NCBI GenBank assembly: GCA_003864495.1
Contig: ML133455.1
Coordinates: 2,905,767 to 2,969,766 of the forward strand
Origin: Nemopilema nomurai
Taxonomy: Eukaryota > Cnidaria > Scyphozoa > Rhizostomeae > Rhizostomatidae
Reading direction: 5' to 3'
Length of the DNA stretch: 64,000 nucleotides
The notes below the pieces were generated by a model. It searched no databases. It worked only from the letters and a program-made list of their open reading frames with translations, and was not told the DNA's origin. Within the stretch, counting starts at the first letter, position 1. Every line of letters starts with the position of its first letter. The translations under genes and the position numbers were made by a program. Of the stretch, positions 10,332-22,223 are shown in pieces.

Positions 10332-13060
10332 TCAACTGCAAGAAACAAGTCTCTTCCACCATCGTCTGTTCCTCTTTGTCTTAATCCTTTGCTCAAGGTG
10401 ATTGATGACGTCATTAAGCTTTGCATTTTCATCGCTCATCACCCGCAAACCTTCTTGCGCTTTTGATTTCAACCTCTTTTCCTCCGCTTCCTGTTTCCTC
10501 AATTCTTCTACCTGGTCCATCAGTACCACATTTTTACTCTCAAGCGCATCAATCCTGCATCTTTGCATCTGGGTATCCCTTTGAAACGAGGCTATTTCTG
10601 ACTTCAAGGAGAGACTATGTTCCAAGTGTTCCTTGAGCTCCAAATCCATGGACTTTAGCAGCTCATTTTTGTCCTCTTCTAACTTGTCACTCTGTGAAAG
10701 AATATTTACATATTATATTCAAAGATACAGCACCGTAGCAAAGACTAAATTGAGATAGAAGGCAATTCAAATTTGAAAACCAAGTTCACAGTAAGAATGT
10801 CTGTCGTTGTAGATCACTTCCGTTATCAGCAAATCACTCGCTACGGACTTTCAAGAGAAGCAAAGGTAAAATCAGCATCTAATGATAAGATTGACTGCTT
10901 TGCAATTTTTGCTGTGCTTTTCAATGATTGATTACCTTTCCTTTTGTGTCAAGAAAGGTTCGATTGCGCATAGAAAATTTGTTAATAAACCTGAAGCTGA
11001 AGATTGAAAAAATGCAACATTTCGAAATGTATACTTCTCCTTTGAGAGTAGTGACAAGTTTATGTTCAGAAAGCTTTGATACAGGCGCCGATAATAGTAT
11101 ACTATCAAATAACTTTTCATACACTTCATGGCTAAACTTACTTCTTCTTCCACTGCCACCAACGTAGACTCTAGATGCCCCGCCTTTGTCTTCCAGTAGT
11201 TCATCTTTGAGGTCATTTCAAGAAGACCAGAGGACGTTGTCGTGCAACTTTCGTTGGCTTCTTGAAGACGACCCTCTAGTTTCTTGCGCTCCTCTTCCAT
11301 GGCCTGGATACCGTTGCTCAATAGTGCGTTCTCTACACTCAGATTTTGAGCTCTCACGTCATATTTAGCGATATCTTGCAGCATTGAGAGTTGACGCTGG
11401 TGGCTGCTTTTAAGCTAAAACATAAATATAGAAAGGACATGGAGAACTTTTACTCTCAAAACAGACTTCCACAAATGAAGCAGGATTGATCAGTATCGCT
11501 TGACTACTTTTTGTCAAATATAATGCAAATCCATAATATAATATAATGCAAGAAAGTGTTCCGCTGTAACAAAGCAGACAAAAAAGGCAGTTGTACACTC
11601 GCTCTTTCTGCGTTCAAATACGCTGCTTGAAAATGATTGTTCGCTTCATTAATGAAAATGATGTTAAGAGGGTCTTTTAAGAAATGAATGGATAATGCTT
11701 GACAGTAATCACTTTCTAGTGAAGAATCCACACACCTTTTCATTCAGCTCCAGGCAGCAGCATCAGACTCAACAGCTTTTGATTGCCACTCGTTCACTTC
11801 CTTCTGTAAATCTTCTAATTTAGCAGACGACATTGCAGCAAGTTCTTTCAACACAAGCAGTTTCTTGATGCGATCTTCACTTTTCACTTCAAGTTCAATC
11901 TCTGCTTTTTTATAATTGTCTACCACGTTCTTGCTTGTCAATAGCATTTCTTTAGTTGAACGGAGTTCCTGCTCCATGGCAGAAATCTGTTCACTTTTGA
12001 TGGCCTCGCTTTGCTTTGAAGCATTCAACTGTAAAGGAATTCGATCCTGTTATCTAATATTTCATGAATTTCAAGAGCAACAATATTATAGTTAAATCTC
12101 TTTATACAAATTGATGCAACATCTTCCTTTACCTTATTCTGCAGTTGTTGCGTTTCGACTTCCATCTGCTCTCGTTGTTCCTCCAAAATCTCTTGCAAGG
12201 AATCGATGATTGCTTGACTGCTCAGGTTTTCGGCCATCTTTTCTTCTCTCAACATCTGATTCTGCTTTCAAGGTATCCATCTCTTTGTTAAGTCTTGCTG
12301 GTTTTGAAGAAGGTTCTCCGCATTTTGAGTGAGCTGTGCTTTTTCGTTCTCCCACTGCTTCTGAATACCCTGATGCAGATAAAATACGGCTTGAAGTTAA
12401 AATAAGCATTGCCTTTGCAAATTTAAGTCAGTTTCTCTTGTAATAGTTGAAAGTAAATGCACGTACAGGGAATATAGCTGTGTATATTGTTTGAAATAAT
12501 ATTGTCCTGCGTCTAGTGGAAAATTACCTTCATGACATCCATTGCGTTTCTCAAAGCCGTTGCAGGACTGTTCACTTCCGTGTCGATGGAAATGCCAAAG
12601 CATTCTTTGAAGAATACAGCAAGCATCTGGCTCTCCACCAATTTCTGTGCTGTGAGTATGGACTTCTCTTGCTCCGCCTCAAGTTGTTGCTTAAGCAGAA
12701 ATATCTAAAGAAGGAAATATTCTTTCCTCAATAGTGTGCAGTTTGCAAAAACATCTTTTCAAACATTATTGATATCTTTTCAAATATTCAATAAAAAGTA
12801 TGTGGAGTTTTGTTTTTGTTTTCAAACTCAGGTATTTTTGCCTGTATGCACCATGTGTTACGAACCTTAAATGGATAGTTCTTCTCGAATTCTTTTTGAT
12901 CTTCTCAACCAGTTTTTGATTGATTGCACGGAGATTCTCCTTGTCCTTCTCAACTGCACTCATCTTCTCCGCAAGCCCCTGCATCCAATCTGACTTTGGA
13001 CAGCTCACTTTTCACCTCCACATAGCTGCCTTTCTGTCTTCTTCGACCGTTGCTTGCCAT
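10332..13060 (-). CDS. Gene A copy 1: six-exon coiled-coil protein of unknown family (frame broken as assembled)
   Basis: Minus-strand exons are 12866-13060, 12528-12704, 12133-12369, 11736-12028, 11142-11414 and 10332-10691, all GT-AG. In the intact design every exon is a multiple of three, every intron is phase 0, and the product is about 512 residues. The start MASNGRRRQKGS is basic. The rest is rich in Glu, Lys, Gln and Leu with heptad-like spacing, so long coiled coils are likely. The carboxyl terminus is basic and aromatic (RNRRWWKRLVSCS). Exon 1 has a 2-base and a 1-base deletion relative to copy 2, exon 3 is out of frame and hits a stop, and exon 4 lacks one base. Exons 2, 5 and 6 are open. 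A filament or scaffold role is possible, but no family is recognised. Confidence 0.72.
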
Positions 13061-13178
13061 TGTTGATTATTTCGAAATAAGAAATTTGAAGTTTATCAAT
13101 ATCAATTTGAAGTTAGCCCTGATGATTCACTCAGAACGGCACTTAAATCAAGTGTGAAGTTTGTCTGTGTTTTGCCGA

Positions 13179-13209
13179 CTTTATAAGACTGTGTATGATT
13201 GTGACGTCA
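13179..13209 (-). promoter_or_regulatory. Gene A1 promoter: TATA box plus CRE
   Basis: On the minus strand CTTATAAAG (13179-13187) lies about 120 bases upstream of the A1 ATG. TGACGTCA is at 13202-13209, separated by 14 bases, the same spacing as in the gene B promoters although A and B proteins look unrelated. A second TGACG half-site lies some 35 bases further upstream. Confidence 0.6.
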
Positions 13210-15655
13210 TTTGATTGAATCCCTATCGCAATATCGTCACAATTGAATCTAAAACGAGGCTAGGGGAATGGCAAAGTTCAGCTGTTGATTACAAATGGGT
13301 GCAGTGTACTATAATTGAAATTTGACATTGAATAATAAAATTCGATCTGATTTGCATTTAAGTTAATTTTGGGCATAATACCTTCTTGTAAAAAAACGAA
13401 GATAAAATAATGTGAAAAACAACCTCAGATTCCTAAAGGAGAGTAAGTTTATAATGCAAGAATATCTGAGGTGTGAGGAAGCCTCATCTCTACTAAAATT
13501 GAACTAAAGTTTGCAGACCTAATAGCAAACTACAAAGAGAAGTATACCGATTCTTTTTGCACAATGTGTGTTTCCCATGACGAATACATTGAACGATTAT
13601 TGGATTGTCCAAATTTCTACCAAAAACACAAATAGAAAAGGCTTGTTATAGTGACAAATCAAGCCAAAGTTCTGGAAAAACCAATAAAAACTGAACTCAA
13701 AATAATGGTTTGCTTATTCTCAATTGCGGGGTAACTGCTTCGAAATGGAGATTTAGCTTTCTTATTATCATTATCAGATATTCTATGATAACAGTTGGGG
13801 CCAGCTTGCAGATATTTTCATAAAATCCATTTTCTATACAGCTGTACAAAAATTTCATTTCTGCATGCTAAGAAAATCATAGCAAAATCATAACAAGAAG
13901 GTTCCCCTGAATTTTTGGTAAATATCCGCTAAAAATAGTTTGCTGTCTATATTTCAGACTCAATACATGCTTACATACGATATTTTTCACAAAACTTCTA
14001 GGTTTATAATTTCAAAAAACCATTTTAATCAAATTTTACCAGAAGCTGCATTTCTTTTCTTTGCATTCCAAAAACCAGTAATCAGTCCTGTCCCTTTTTG
14101 CAACAACTTTGATTTCTTTTTTGAAAACCACATGCGGCTCCAGTTTATTGGTCCTTTATGTGCAATTTGGCTAATTCTTGTCATTTTTTGACAACTTTTT
14201 TATGTCAATCTTCATTCCATGAGGCAATACCTTTACCCGTTCGTGTTAAAACTAGATTTCGCATTGCATTATCTTAATGTCATGGCTTGAGTAAAAAAAA
14301 TAGTTAACGCCGAGTTTGTTTTAAAGTTAACTACTGAATCACAACTCCTTTACTTTGTTGCTAGCTTCGACCCTCGCCACAGGCATAAATCTAAGTGAAC
14401 TCTACAACTAATGCTGTGGATATAAACTGCGCTTGAGTCTATGACAAATAGAAATCAGACAGAGAATTCCATAATATTAAAAGATCCAAATCCCCCTTTC
14501 CCTTTCATAACCTACAGAAGTCAAGTTAAAAACATCACAATTTAATTTTAACCCAATCCTTTCCACAACCACATGCAATGACAATATACTCAACCTCCGT
14601 TTTGATGTCATTCATGACGTTCTTATTCGTAAGGGATACCGTAAGGCCTCATGTTCCAAAAATGGGGCCCTTTTTCTGCAAAGATGGGGCCCTTTTCACC
14701 GGATTTTATAGGGAGCCAACGGCCACAGACCAAGCGGCGGTGGGCCAGTCCGCTACTGGACTTTGATACAAATGCGACTTGTTGCCGACATCTCATGCTG
14801 TTGTAGACGCCTTCATATAACAGCAACCCAGGCGATTTTTTTCATCTATCAATTTTGAGTGACACTAATTTAAATATGAAAACTTTTCAGGTGTGAGATG
14901 TACTCAGCTTTCGTTGCATTTTGGTTGCTTTTTATCAGTTCGAATAGTTCACCGGCCGACAAAGTTTTAAATTAAAGATGAAGTAAATAATAAGTCATGC
15001 AACCGTTTGAAATTCACTTGATTTTTGGAATGGAGTAACTTCTGTAACTCAGCATATTCGCATTGAATTGCAATAAGGCGGTATATTCGATTTATGCTAG
15101 TAGAATAATTAGTACATTTGGATGTCAAGGTAGTTCAGAAGTCAGGAACACTTCAGCAATATCTTTGATATAACAATAGAAGCCAGGCAAGAGTAAAATT
15201 CCAATTGTGCCATTTTCTGTTTCTTGGACCCCGGACTTTGAAAATCCTGCTTGCGCGCCTGTACAAATAGATGGTTATTTCAAACGCATCCTGCAAAGAC
15301 TGTGACATTCGCAAACGCGTGGAGACATTGCTACTTCATTTATGTCGCTCCGATGAGTTGCTTAGCTCCAACATGTCGCTGTTTCATTGGAATCGTATTT
15401 CCAAAGGTGAACGTTCTTGGCTAACGGATGACATTATCCAGGCTATGTGTTCATTTGGCATTTCTTGTACAACTCACTTGCCATTTTTCACATTTTGTGT
15501 GACTTGTTTCACATTAAGGACACCCTATATCTGTAACAGGGATCTAAGCAGTCGTCACGTTACAGACAATTGCAATCCAGAATGTTACACTTAAGTCTAA
15601 GGGCAGCAAGTTTTATCTTGATCAGCCAATGGTAAGCCGAATATTCTCTGCGAGG
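13210..15655. other. Intergenic region between A1 and B2, no gene recognised
   Basis: The matching region of unit 2 is 26069-28435. It includes a locally GC-rich patch at 14640-14770 with repeated GGGGCCC(T) motifs, matched at 27485-27620. ORFs here, such as 15271-15594 (plus), are interrupted by deletions in unit 2 and I do not support them as genes. Confidence 0.5.
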
Positions 15656-15843
15656 TTTTCGAAATAGCAGCATAAAATGATAAAAACCACATTTTTCTGA
15701 ATCAACCATCATTTTTATAATAAATATTAGCATACAACATTGGTATTGTATCAAGGAGTCCTATCTCTTGGTCATTAAAAAACTTGTTCACAGTCTATAA
15801 ACAACGACCACGTCTTGTCTTTTCTTCGATGAGTGTCTGGTGC

Positions 15844-18800
15844 TCAGCAGATGCCCATTCTCTCAGCTTCACCCAAGGAGCACTGGTACGGCAACACCTT
15901 TGGCAGCATAACCTGAGCCGAGCAGAATCTGTGGTACACCCCTTTTTGGACTTGCATGGGGAACTCCTTCCACTCAGCTTGAAAAACCAGCTCAAGGACA
16001 GCCACTTGGTTGTTTAGCGTGGCATCGAGTCGAGCGGAGTGCATTTTTTCGATACAATGTCTCGTTCGCTCCTGCACGATGGTCTGGTTCACCAAAATAC
16101 TGGCCATGATCCATTCTGGAGTTTCCTTGGTAACGATTTCGATCATAGGCAACTTGAAGAGTTCCTTTTCACAGGCGATCGAGGCACGAGCTCCGCAGAG
16201 GACATTTGGGGAGAAGTAGCACATGTGAGCGTAGAGTCCATCTGTGAAGGAGAACAAAGCCAATTCTAATTCACTTATACATGGTCAAAGTTGACTGTGT
16301 TAAGTAATATTTCAAGGCAATTTTATCCCTACGTGCCTGGTAACTAGATCTGAGATAAGAGTGTCTTAAAAGCAAACTTAAAAGGAGATAGAGTAAAAAG
16401 CAAAGTAATGGCACAGAATCAACGTTGCATTTGCTAAACATGCTGAAAAGCTTTTTAAGGTACAATACAATTTGATAGTTTNNNNNNNNNNNNNNNNNNN
16501 NNNNNNNNNNNNNNNNNNNNNNNNNNNNNNNNNNNNNNNNNNNNNNNNNNNNNNNNNNNNNNNNNNNNNNNNNNNNNNNNNNNNNNNNNNNNNNNNNNNN
16601 NNNNNNNNNNNNNNNNNNNNNNNNNNNNNNNNNNNNNNNNNNNNNNNNNNNNNNNNNNNNNNNNNNNNNNNNNNNNNNNNNNNNNNNNNNNNNNNNNNNN
16701 NNNNNNNNNNNNNNNNNNNNNNNNNNNNNNNNNNNNNNNNNNNNNNNNNNNNNNNNNNNNNNNNNNNNNNNNNNNNNNNNNNNNNNNNNNNNNNNNNNNN
16801 NNNNNNNNNNNNNNNNNNNNNNNNNNNNNNNNNNNNNNNNNNNNNNNNNNNNNNNNNNNNNNNNNNNNNNNNNNNNNNNNNNNNNNNNNNNNNNNNNNNN
16901 NNNNNNNNNNNNNNNNNNNNNNNNNNNNNNNNNNNNNNNNNNNNNNNNNNNNNNNNNNNNNNNNNNNNNNNNNNNNNNNNNNNNNNNNNNNNNNNNNNNN
17001 NNNNNNNNNNNNNNNNNNNNNNNNNNNNNNNNNNNNNNNNNNNNNNNNNNNNNNNNNNNNNNNNNNACCTGGAACAAGGCACATGGACATCGTTTTATCT
17101 TCAACCTTCAGTTTCATCGAATCATCGGAGCATCCTTTAGTCTGATCTGCCAGTTTCTTAGCTTGTTCCATGACTGTATGAAATTTTTTTAATTGTAGGT
17201 TTCAATAACATTCCAACGTTTTAAAATAAGTTTTTCATTTCAACTTTTTCCCAACACTGACTGTAATTTAGCTAGGTAACTCTGAATATGTAGTCTGAAT
17301 CATTCTACATTCAATAACTAGCCTGAAAGTAGATTCCTAACACGTGTTGAAATGAAACGACCCACACACATCAATTATAATTTGTATTACAATAAAACTT
17401 GATAAGACCTCTTTTTTTAAAGCAACAGTTAAACGATCAAGATAAGGGTCTACGTTTGCAGGTACAAGGTCTGAAGATGTTACTTGCTGCAGCGGAAACT
17501 TAATTCTGAAACATAGGTATACATCGAATTGCAAAATGACATACTATGCCTTTTTGTCCTTTGCCAATTTACTCGGGGAATGTAAGTGTCATTGTCACTT
17601 TCACAATTCCAAGAAGAGCAGCCTAAGGATGAAATGAAATTCTTTTATAAAAGCGGTTCATTGTCATCAAGATCTTTATAATAATAATAAAGTGATGGTT
17701 AGTTCCGAAGAGCTTGGGAAAATAGGCTAAACTTGCTGTTTTCATGCCTAAATACTTATGTTTATTTTGAATAAAAAAGCCAGAACATTTTGAAGGTAAA
17801 AGAGTCCTAGGAAGATTTCTTGCTCATTTGTTGAATGAATGAATGAATGAATGAATGAATGAATGAATGAATTAATTAATTAATGAATGAATTAATGAAT
17901 GAATGAATGAATGAATGGGTTTTCCTTTCAAACTGTAAGAGACTAGTGAATTTTTTTTGTTAATAAAATACCTGGGCTTTGATCTGTTTCAAGGAAGAAT
18001 GACCTTGATAGTCCAAGTCTGTCGATGATGTCAACATTAGTGTCTGTGTAAGAAAGTATATTAATTATATTGCTAGCGACTAAAGAAGTATAATAGCATT
18101 CTGCTATCATCTACATGATACGCGTGATAAATGCTATTATGAGACGGTTAATGCTCAGAAAGATAACAAACTGATTTTGATTTTTGCAGCCATCGTTTGA
18201 CTGAATGTTTCAACTCACCATCAAGACCTACGGCTTTCAATTCATCAGCAAAGAGCTGTTCCGCCATGTTTTGTTGGCAATGTTTTGCATTCGATTTTTC
18301 TTGGCACACAGTCGGACTTTGCTCTAAAATGTAAGAGGACCATGTCTTTGATGTTAAGTGGTTCAGAAGAATCTACATTTCTTGGATCAACTTCTCAGGC
18401 AAACCAGGCTCATGTATAGCTTTCGATTAAACTGAAAGCTGATTGATAAGGCACAATTAGAAATTGCTTCATTGCTGCAAAAGATGAGAAGACTAAAAGA
18501 GTTAACAAACCTTGACTTGTTTGTTTGTAAAATGACTTTTTGGCACATCCAAGACTTTCTGATCTCGAGTTCTTCTTTCGCATGTTTTTGAAAAATTGCT
18601 TGATTTTCCAAATGCGAGAAACGGGCTCCTAAAAAGGAATCATTACATATCAAAGAACTAGCAAGAAGGAGTTACAAAAATGTGCTTCTTGTTGGATGGT
18701 TGTCTAGGTTTAAAAAATAGGCTCTCCATTATTATCTTAATAGCTAAAATGAAAAAAACAATTACCGTTTTATTTGGAAAAAACAATTACCGTTTTATGA

Positions 18801-18890
18801 AAAATGAAAAATGAAAAAAAAAATTACCGTTTTATTTGGAGATCCGCTGTCCTGTGATGGCTTGTCTTGCTTAGAAAGCACCTTACCCAT
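15844..18890 (-). CDS. Gene B copy 2: same eight-exon gene, exons 6 and 7 lost in an assembly gap
   Basis: Minus-strand exons seen are 18828-18890, 18511-18628, 18219-18323, 17972-18043, 17069-17173 and 15844-16241. Exons 6 and 7 should lie in the N run 16482-17066. All six visible exons have the expected lengths and open frames, so this may be an intact gene. Exon 2 keeps the full 118 bases and shows the basic stretch NMRKKNSRSESLGCAKK. The product starts MGKVLSKQDK, a possible myristoylation signal followed by basic residues, which would favour membrane association if modified. The splice donor of exon 1 is locally triplicated (18755-18840). The family is not recognised. Confidence 0.72.
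16482..17066. other. Assembly gap (585 Ns)
   Basis: The N run removes most of intron 5 and intron 7 and exons 6 and 7 of gene B2. Sequence resumes two bases before the exon 5 border of B2. The equivalent stretch of unit 1 (about 2914-3958) is over 1 kb, so the gap length is probably nominal or a real deletion is hidden. Confidence 0.99.
17834..17917 (+). repeat. GAAT/TTAA microsatellite in intron 4 of gene B2
   Basis: A run of about twenty imperfect TGAA/TTAA tetramers. The matching sites in unit 1 (near 4755) and unit 3 (near 30965) have only two to three copies, so the expansion is specific to unit 2. Confidence 0.9.
18755..18840 (-). repeat. Local triplication around the exon 1 splice donor of gene B2
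   Basis: The short sequence ATTACCGTTTTAT occurs three times in 86 bases, giving three potential minus-strand donors (exon ends at 18828, 18791 and 18766). The two other copies of gene B have one. The outer donor at 18828 keeps the usual 21-codon exon. Confidence 0.7.
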
Positions 18891-19029
18891 CGTGTGATGA
18901 CGATTATAGATACCAGAATGGCACTTCTCAAAAACAGTGTATATCGAATTGAATAACGAATTCACAAGCGACTAGTAGTAGAAACTACAAGCGAGCGAGT
19001 AAACAATGATTTGATTAGAATGTGTGCCG

Positions 19030-19064
19030 CTTTATATATATAACTTCTCGACAATTTGACGTCA
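19030..19064 (-). promoter_or_regulatory. Gene B2 promoter: TATA box plus CRE
   Basis: A TATATATATAAAG-type TATA box (19030-19042) and TGACGTCA at 19057-19064, with the same 14-base gap as in B1. The TATA box is two bases longer than in B1. Confidence 0.6.
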
Positions 19065-21369
19065 CAATCGTAATTTCTAAATATAGAAGCGCATTAACTT
19101 GAATAGTAAGAAAAATTTGACGTAACAATGGAGAGGTGCATTCAAAATGTTGCAATCTGCATTTCTTTTATGCCCCTGTATCAGTTATGAATATCAAACT
19201 ATTTTTAACTTTATCATGTAACGTTGCGAGTATAAGCACGATTTGCTAGTATTTGCCAACTCCGAAATACACAAAATACAAGTTATTAAAGCTAAATGAA
19301 TCAGTTAGCAAGGTTTAAATACATTTTCAAGCAGGTTCTTGACAGGCAGGGTATATTCTAAATTCGCAATTCTTCTAGTTAAATGAAAAGAGCAGTTTCT
19401 TAATTATTTTGTATCATCTGTATGTCAGTTCACTTAACCAAAAACATTATTTATCTAAACTCTTACAGTTGATTTTAGCGATATTTAAAAACTCTTATAG
19501 TTAGAATTGTCAGGTTAATCTTACCAAAATGCATAATTGGGGGAACCACTCCCAAGGCCTAACTTTATTGTTGGTTTTGCCATTAAAATTGTGTTTTTAT
19601 TTGCAGTATTGCTTGCTCCATAGGCATTGCCCCCCATCCCACCCCACCCTCCCAATTTTGAAAATGAATTTTCGACACTGGGCAGCACCCATGCACCTCA
19701 TGGACCATCGTCTGTCTTAGAAGAAGTGAAGAGTTGAACTTGACGATGCCATTTAATAACAGACTTTTGTTTTCATAAAAGCTCGTTTATTACCGTAAAA
19801 GCTCTATTATGCTCTAGGTTGGGATATTGGAAAATTGGGGGGCATATCAAAAACTCGAAGTAAGTATACTACAAATGTGTTTCTATGCAGTTTTTGCTAA
19901 AAATTTTATAAGAAATTTCTAAGAATAATGATTTCATGTTTTTTTATTATTTGAACAGTGGTGGATGAGATGAGAGGAGCAAAATCGCCAAAAGCTAATT
20001 CTATTGATTAATTTTGTAATTTTATTTAACAACTCTCAAGAATCATGCATTACTGATAACAGATGAAATTTCAAAGAATAGATTATTAGCCATCATTTTC
20101 TGGTTCTTGTCTGTTAATGCTTGTTTAGTATGTAAAGGAAAGATTATGCTCACATAGGAATTATGTTTTGGGCAGACAAATGATTAGTAGTTTATGAATT
20201 TTCGCCAAATGAGGCTCCACTAGTAGGACGAACAATTCCGAGATTGGGAAGGCGGATGAAACAGCATTTTCCCGCAAGCATAAAGACAAAACCCTTGCAG
20301 GGAAAAAGAAGAACTGCTTAAAAATTGAAGATACAAAATCATGTGCGATTTGGCGCCATAAGGAAACACCTTTTACCAAAGTCAGATTGTGCCAAAGCAA
20401 CGACATTTTTCACATAATTTTGTACGCTTGAGCGTCTTTTCAGCTGGTAGTTTCGGAATCTGTCTAAATTTCTATGCAAAGTCCAGTTTTATCTAAACAG
20501 ATAGAGTTTGTTTTTCTGGTCAGTAGATGAGGGGGGGGGGGGGCGTGCCCAATAAAAAATCGGAAATCAAGCCGGTTATAGAATTTTTAGGTTTTGTAGA
20601 CTTTTCCCGAAAATTTTGGAAGTTATTTCCACACAAAGCAATTTGAATGTAACCCGAATTAACACCAAACACCTCCGAAAGATATATTTATTGAAAACAT
20701 AACCTTATTGATAAGATTAAACTCATTGAAACAAAACATTATTCCATTTTTTACTCTTGGTTAGACCTTGAAGAACATAACCGTTAAAAAAATTAACAAC
20801 CATTCGGAACATCATAACTTCAAGGCAACGATTTACTTAACTTATGCTTATAGGAGTTGATTAGAGAAATTTTATTCTATTGTAATAATCGCGAAATCCA
20901 TCCTTTGAATCCTCAAAGCCATATTCATCTTATTCTTAGAAAATATTTTGAAAGTTTTAAGTGTAGATTAACGGAGCCGGAAGGGTGTTGCCAACGGGTA
21001 ATGTTAAAAAATTTCCCTTGCCAGCTCCGGGCCTGTTGTCTTTTCACTTTGACTCTTCCAAAGAATAGGTATAGTGGACGCTGATTGGTGGTTAGACAGC
21101 CAATCATGGGCTCTTCTCACAACACTCTATTGTTTTGCGATCCAAAACTTGGTGTTTATTTTGTAAGCTTTTGATCCTTTTCTGACATTTACATACTTTG
21201 ATAAGTAACGGACAGGAATTAACTTTAAGCATACGAAATTATGTTTCTGTTGTTTCACAACATTGTGAGTTATGTACAAAGTAACATTTCTCAACCAATA
21301 AAGCCTAGATGTTTAAAGCATTGACTCAAGTATTCGTAAAGCAATAGTGTTCCCGATGGATAGATTCTG

Positions 21370-21558
21370 ATGGGAAAGGTCACCCGCAACAGGGGTGCAG
21401 CTAACGAGGGGGTTGTCCTGAGGGTCCAGACGGAGAAAGAAAATGAGGGATGGATATATACGACACATTCCGACACAAGAACCTGTAAAAATGGAAACAT
21501 CAGTAACATGATGGGTGTAATTTCTTCGTTTTACTTGTTCTACGAATGCTCTCTATAA
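21370..21558 (+). CDS. Small ORF (62 aa), counterpart of 8208-8396
   Basis: Same start (MGKVT), same length and same stop as the unit 1 copy, with about seven residue differences and no indel. No signal peptide or membrane segment is evident beyond a hydrophobic end (ISSFYLFYE). Its status as a gene is unproven. Confidence 0.22.
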   Translation: MGKVTRNRGAANEGVVLRVQTEKENEGWIYTTHSDTRTCKNGNISNMMGVISSFYLFYECSL

Positions 21559-21992
21559 AAAATGGTATTTCGGCAATGAACGGATGGAACCTAAAAGACC
21601 ACTTGTAAAAGACACATGGAAGAAATCAAGATAGCAATTGACACGAGTTCCTTAAAAATTTCACCAATGAGTTTTAGGCCTTCTTTTGGAATGCTGTAGT
21701 GCCAGGTATCAGTCCAAAACCCCATTGACTCACCCAGTGGCACGTTGGTAAACAATCTCCTGGTGTACAAGAAGCACATGAATATCATAGAAGGCTCGAG
21801 CTCTAAATTCTGGATCCAGCATTGCGCATGTCAGCAAGCATTTCACAGATAAAAAAGTATAATTCTTCAGGACCCAATCAGTCTTTGTGTAGCAACGCTG
21901 TTGATTTACGTTTTAAATTCTTTTGTCTTTAGATTTTCAACCATGGATGAGAAGGGAGACGTGGGAAGCATGAGGAGTTTTTGGTATGCCAT

Positions 21993-22223
21993 TTATGCCT
22001 TCCTACTGTCATCCTGTAGGACTGGTCCAATAAGAAACGTCGCCAACCTGTTGAATATTCGTTTATAAACTCTAAGAGTCTTTGCTAATCTTGAGCCAGG
22101 TTTCTCCCAAGTAGAACACCGCCCATTCTCCTCGCGATCATAGTTCTTTATAAATTGCCCGTACAGCTTTTTCATGTTCTTGATATGAAATTTTCTGATC
22201 GCTTGTAAATGCGCCTTGTGCAT
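21993..22223 (-). CDS. Hypothetical ORF (76 aa), basic, helix-like
   Basis: The peptide begins MHKAHLQAIRKFHIKNMKK, is rich in Lys and Arg, and ends LQDDSRKA. The unit 1 copy at about 9148-9379 has the same sequence but a one-base difference (TTTCCCC against TTTCTCCC) that breaks the frame. It resembles coding sequence in composition, but I cannot name a family. It could be a decayed transposase part. Confidence 0.25.
   Translation of the reverse strand: MHKAHLQAIRKFHIKNMKKLYGQFIKNYDREENGRCSTWEKPGSRLAKTLRVYKRIFNRLATFLIGPVLQDDSRKA

Larger units (their letters stand above)
2090..15655 (-). repeat. Tandem duplication, unit 1 (gene B1 + spacer + gene A1)
   Basis: This block repeats in the same orientation as unit 2 (about 15656-28435), with most positions matching and scattered small indels. 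The left homology edge lies near 2090, where the sequence begins to resemble 15660 onward. Unit 1 is about 13.6 kb and unit 2 about 12.8 kb, including 585 Ns. Unit-specific differences include about 310 bases around 8400-8712 that are absent from unit 2, and about 80 bases near 15290-15380 with no good match there. Edges are judged by eye to within roughly 50 bases. Confidence 0.9.

Noticed and set aside
16271..17171. Long ORFs of 220-277 codons on both strands
   Set aside because: They run through the N gap, and most of their residues are undefined.
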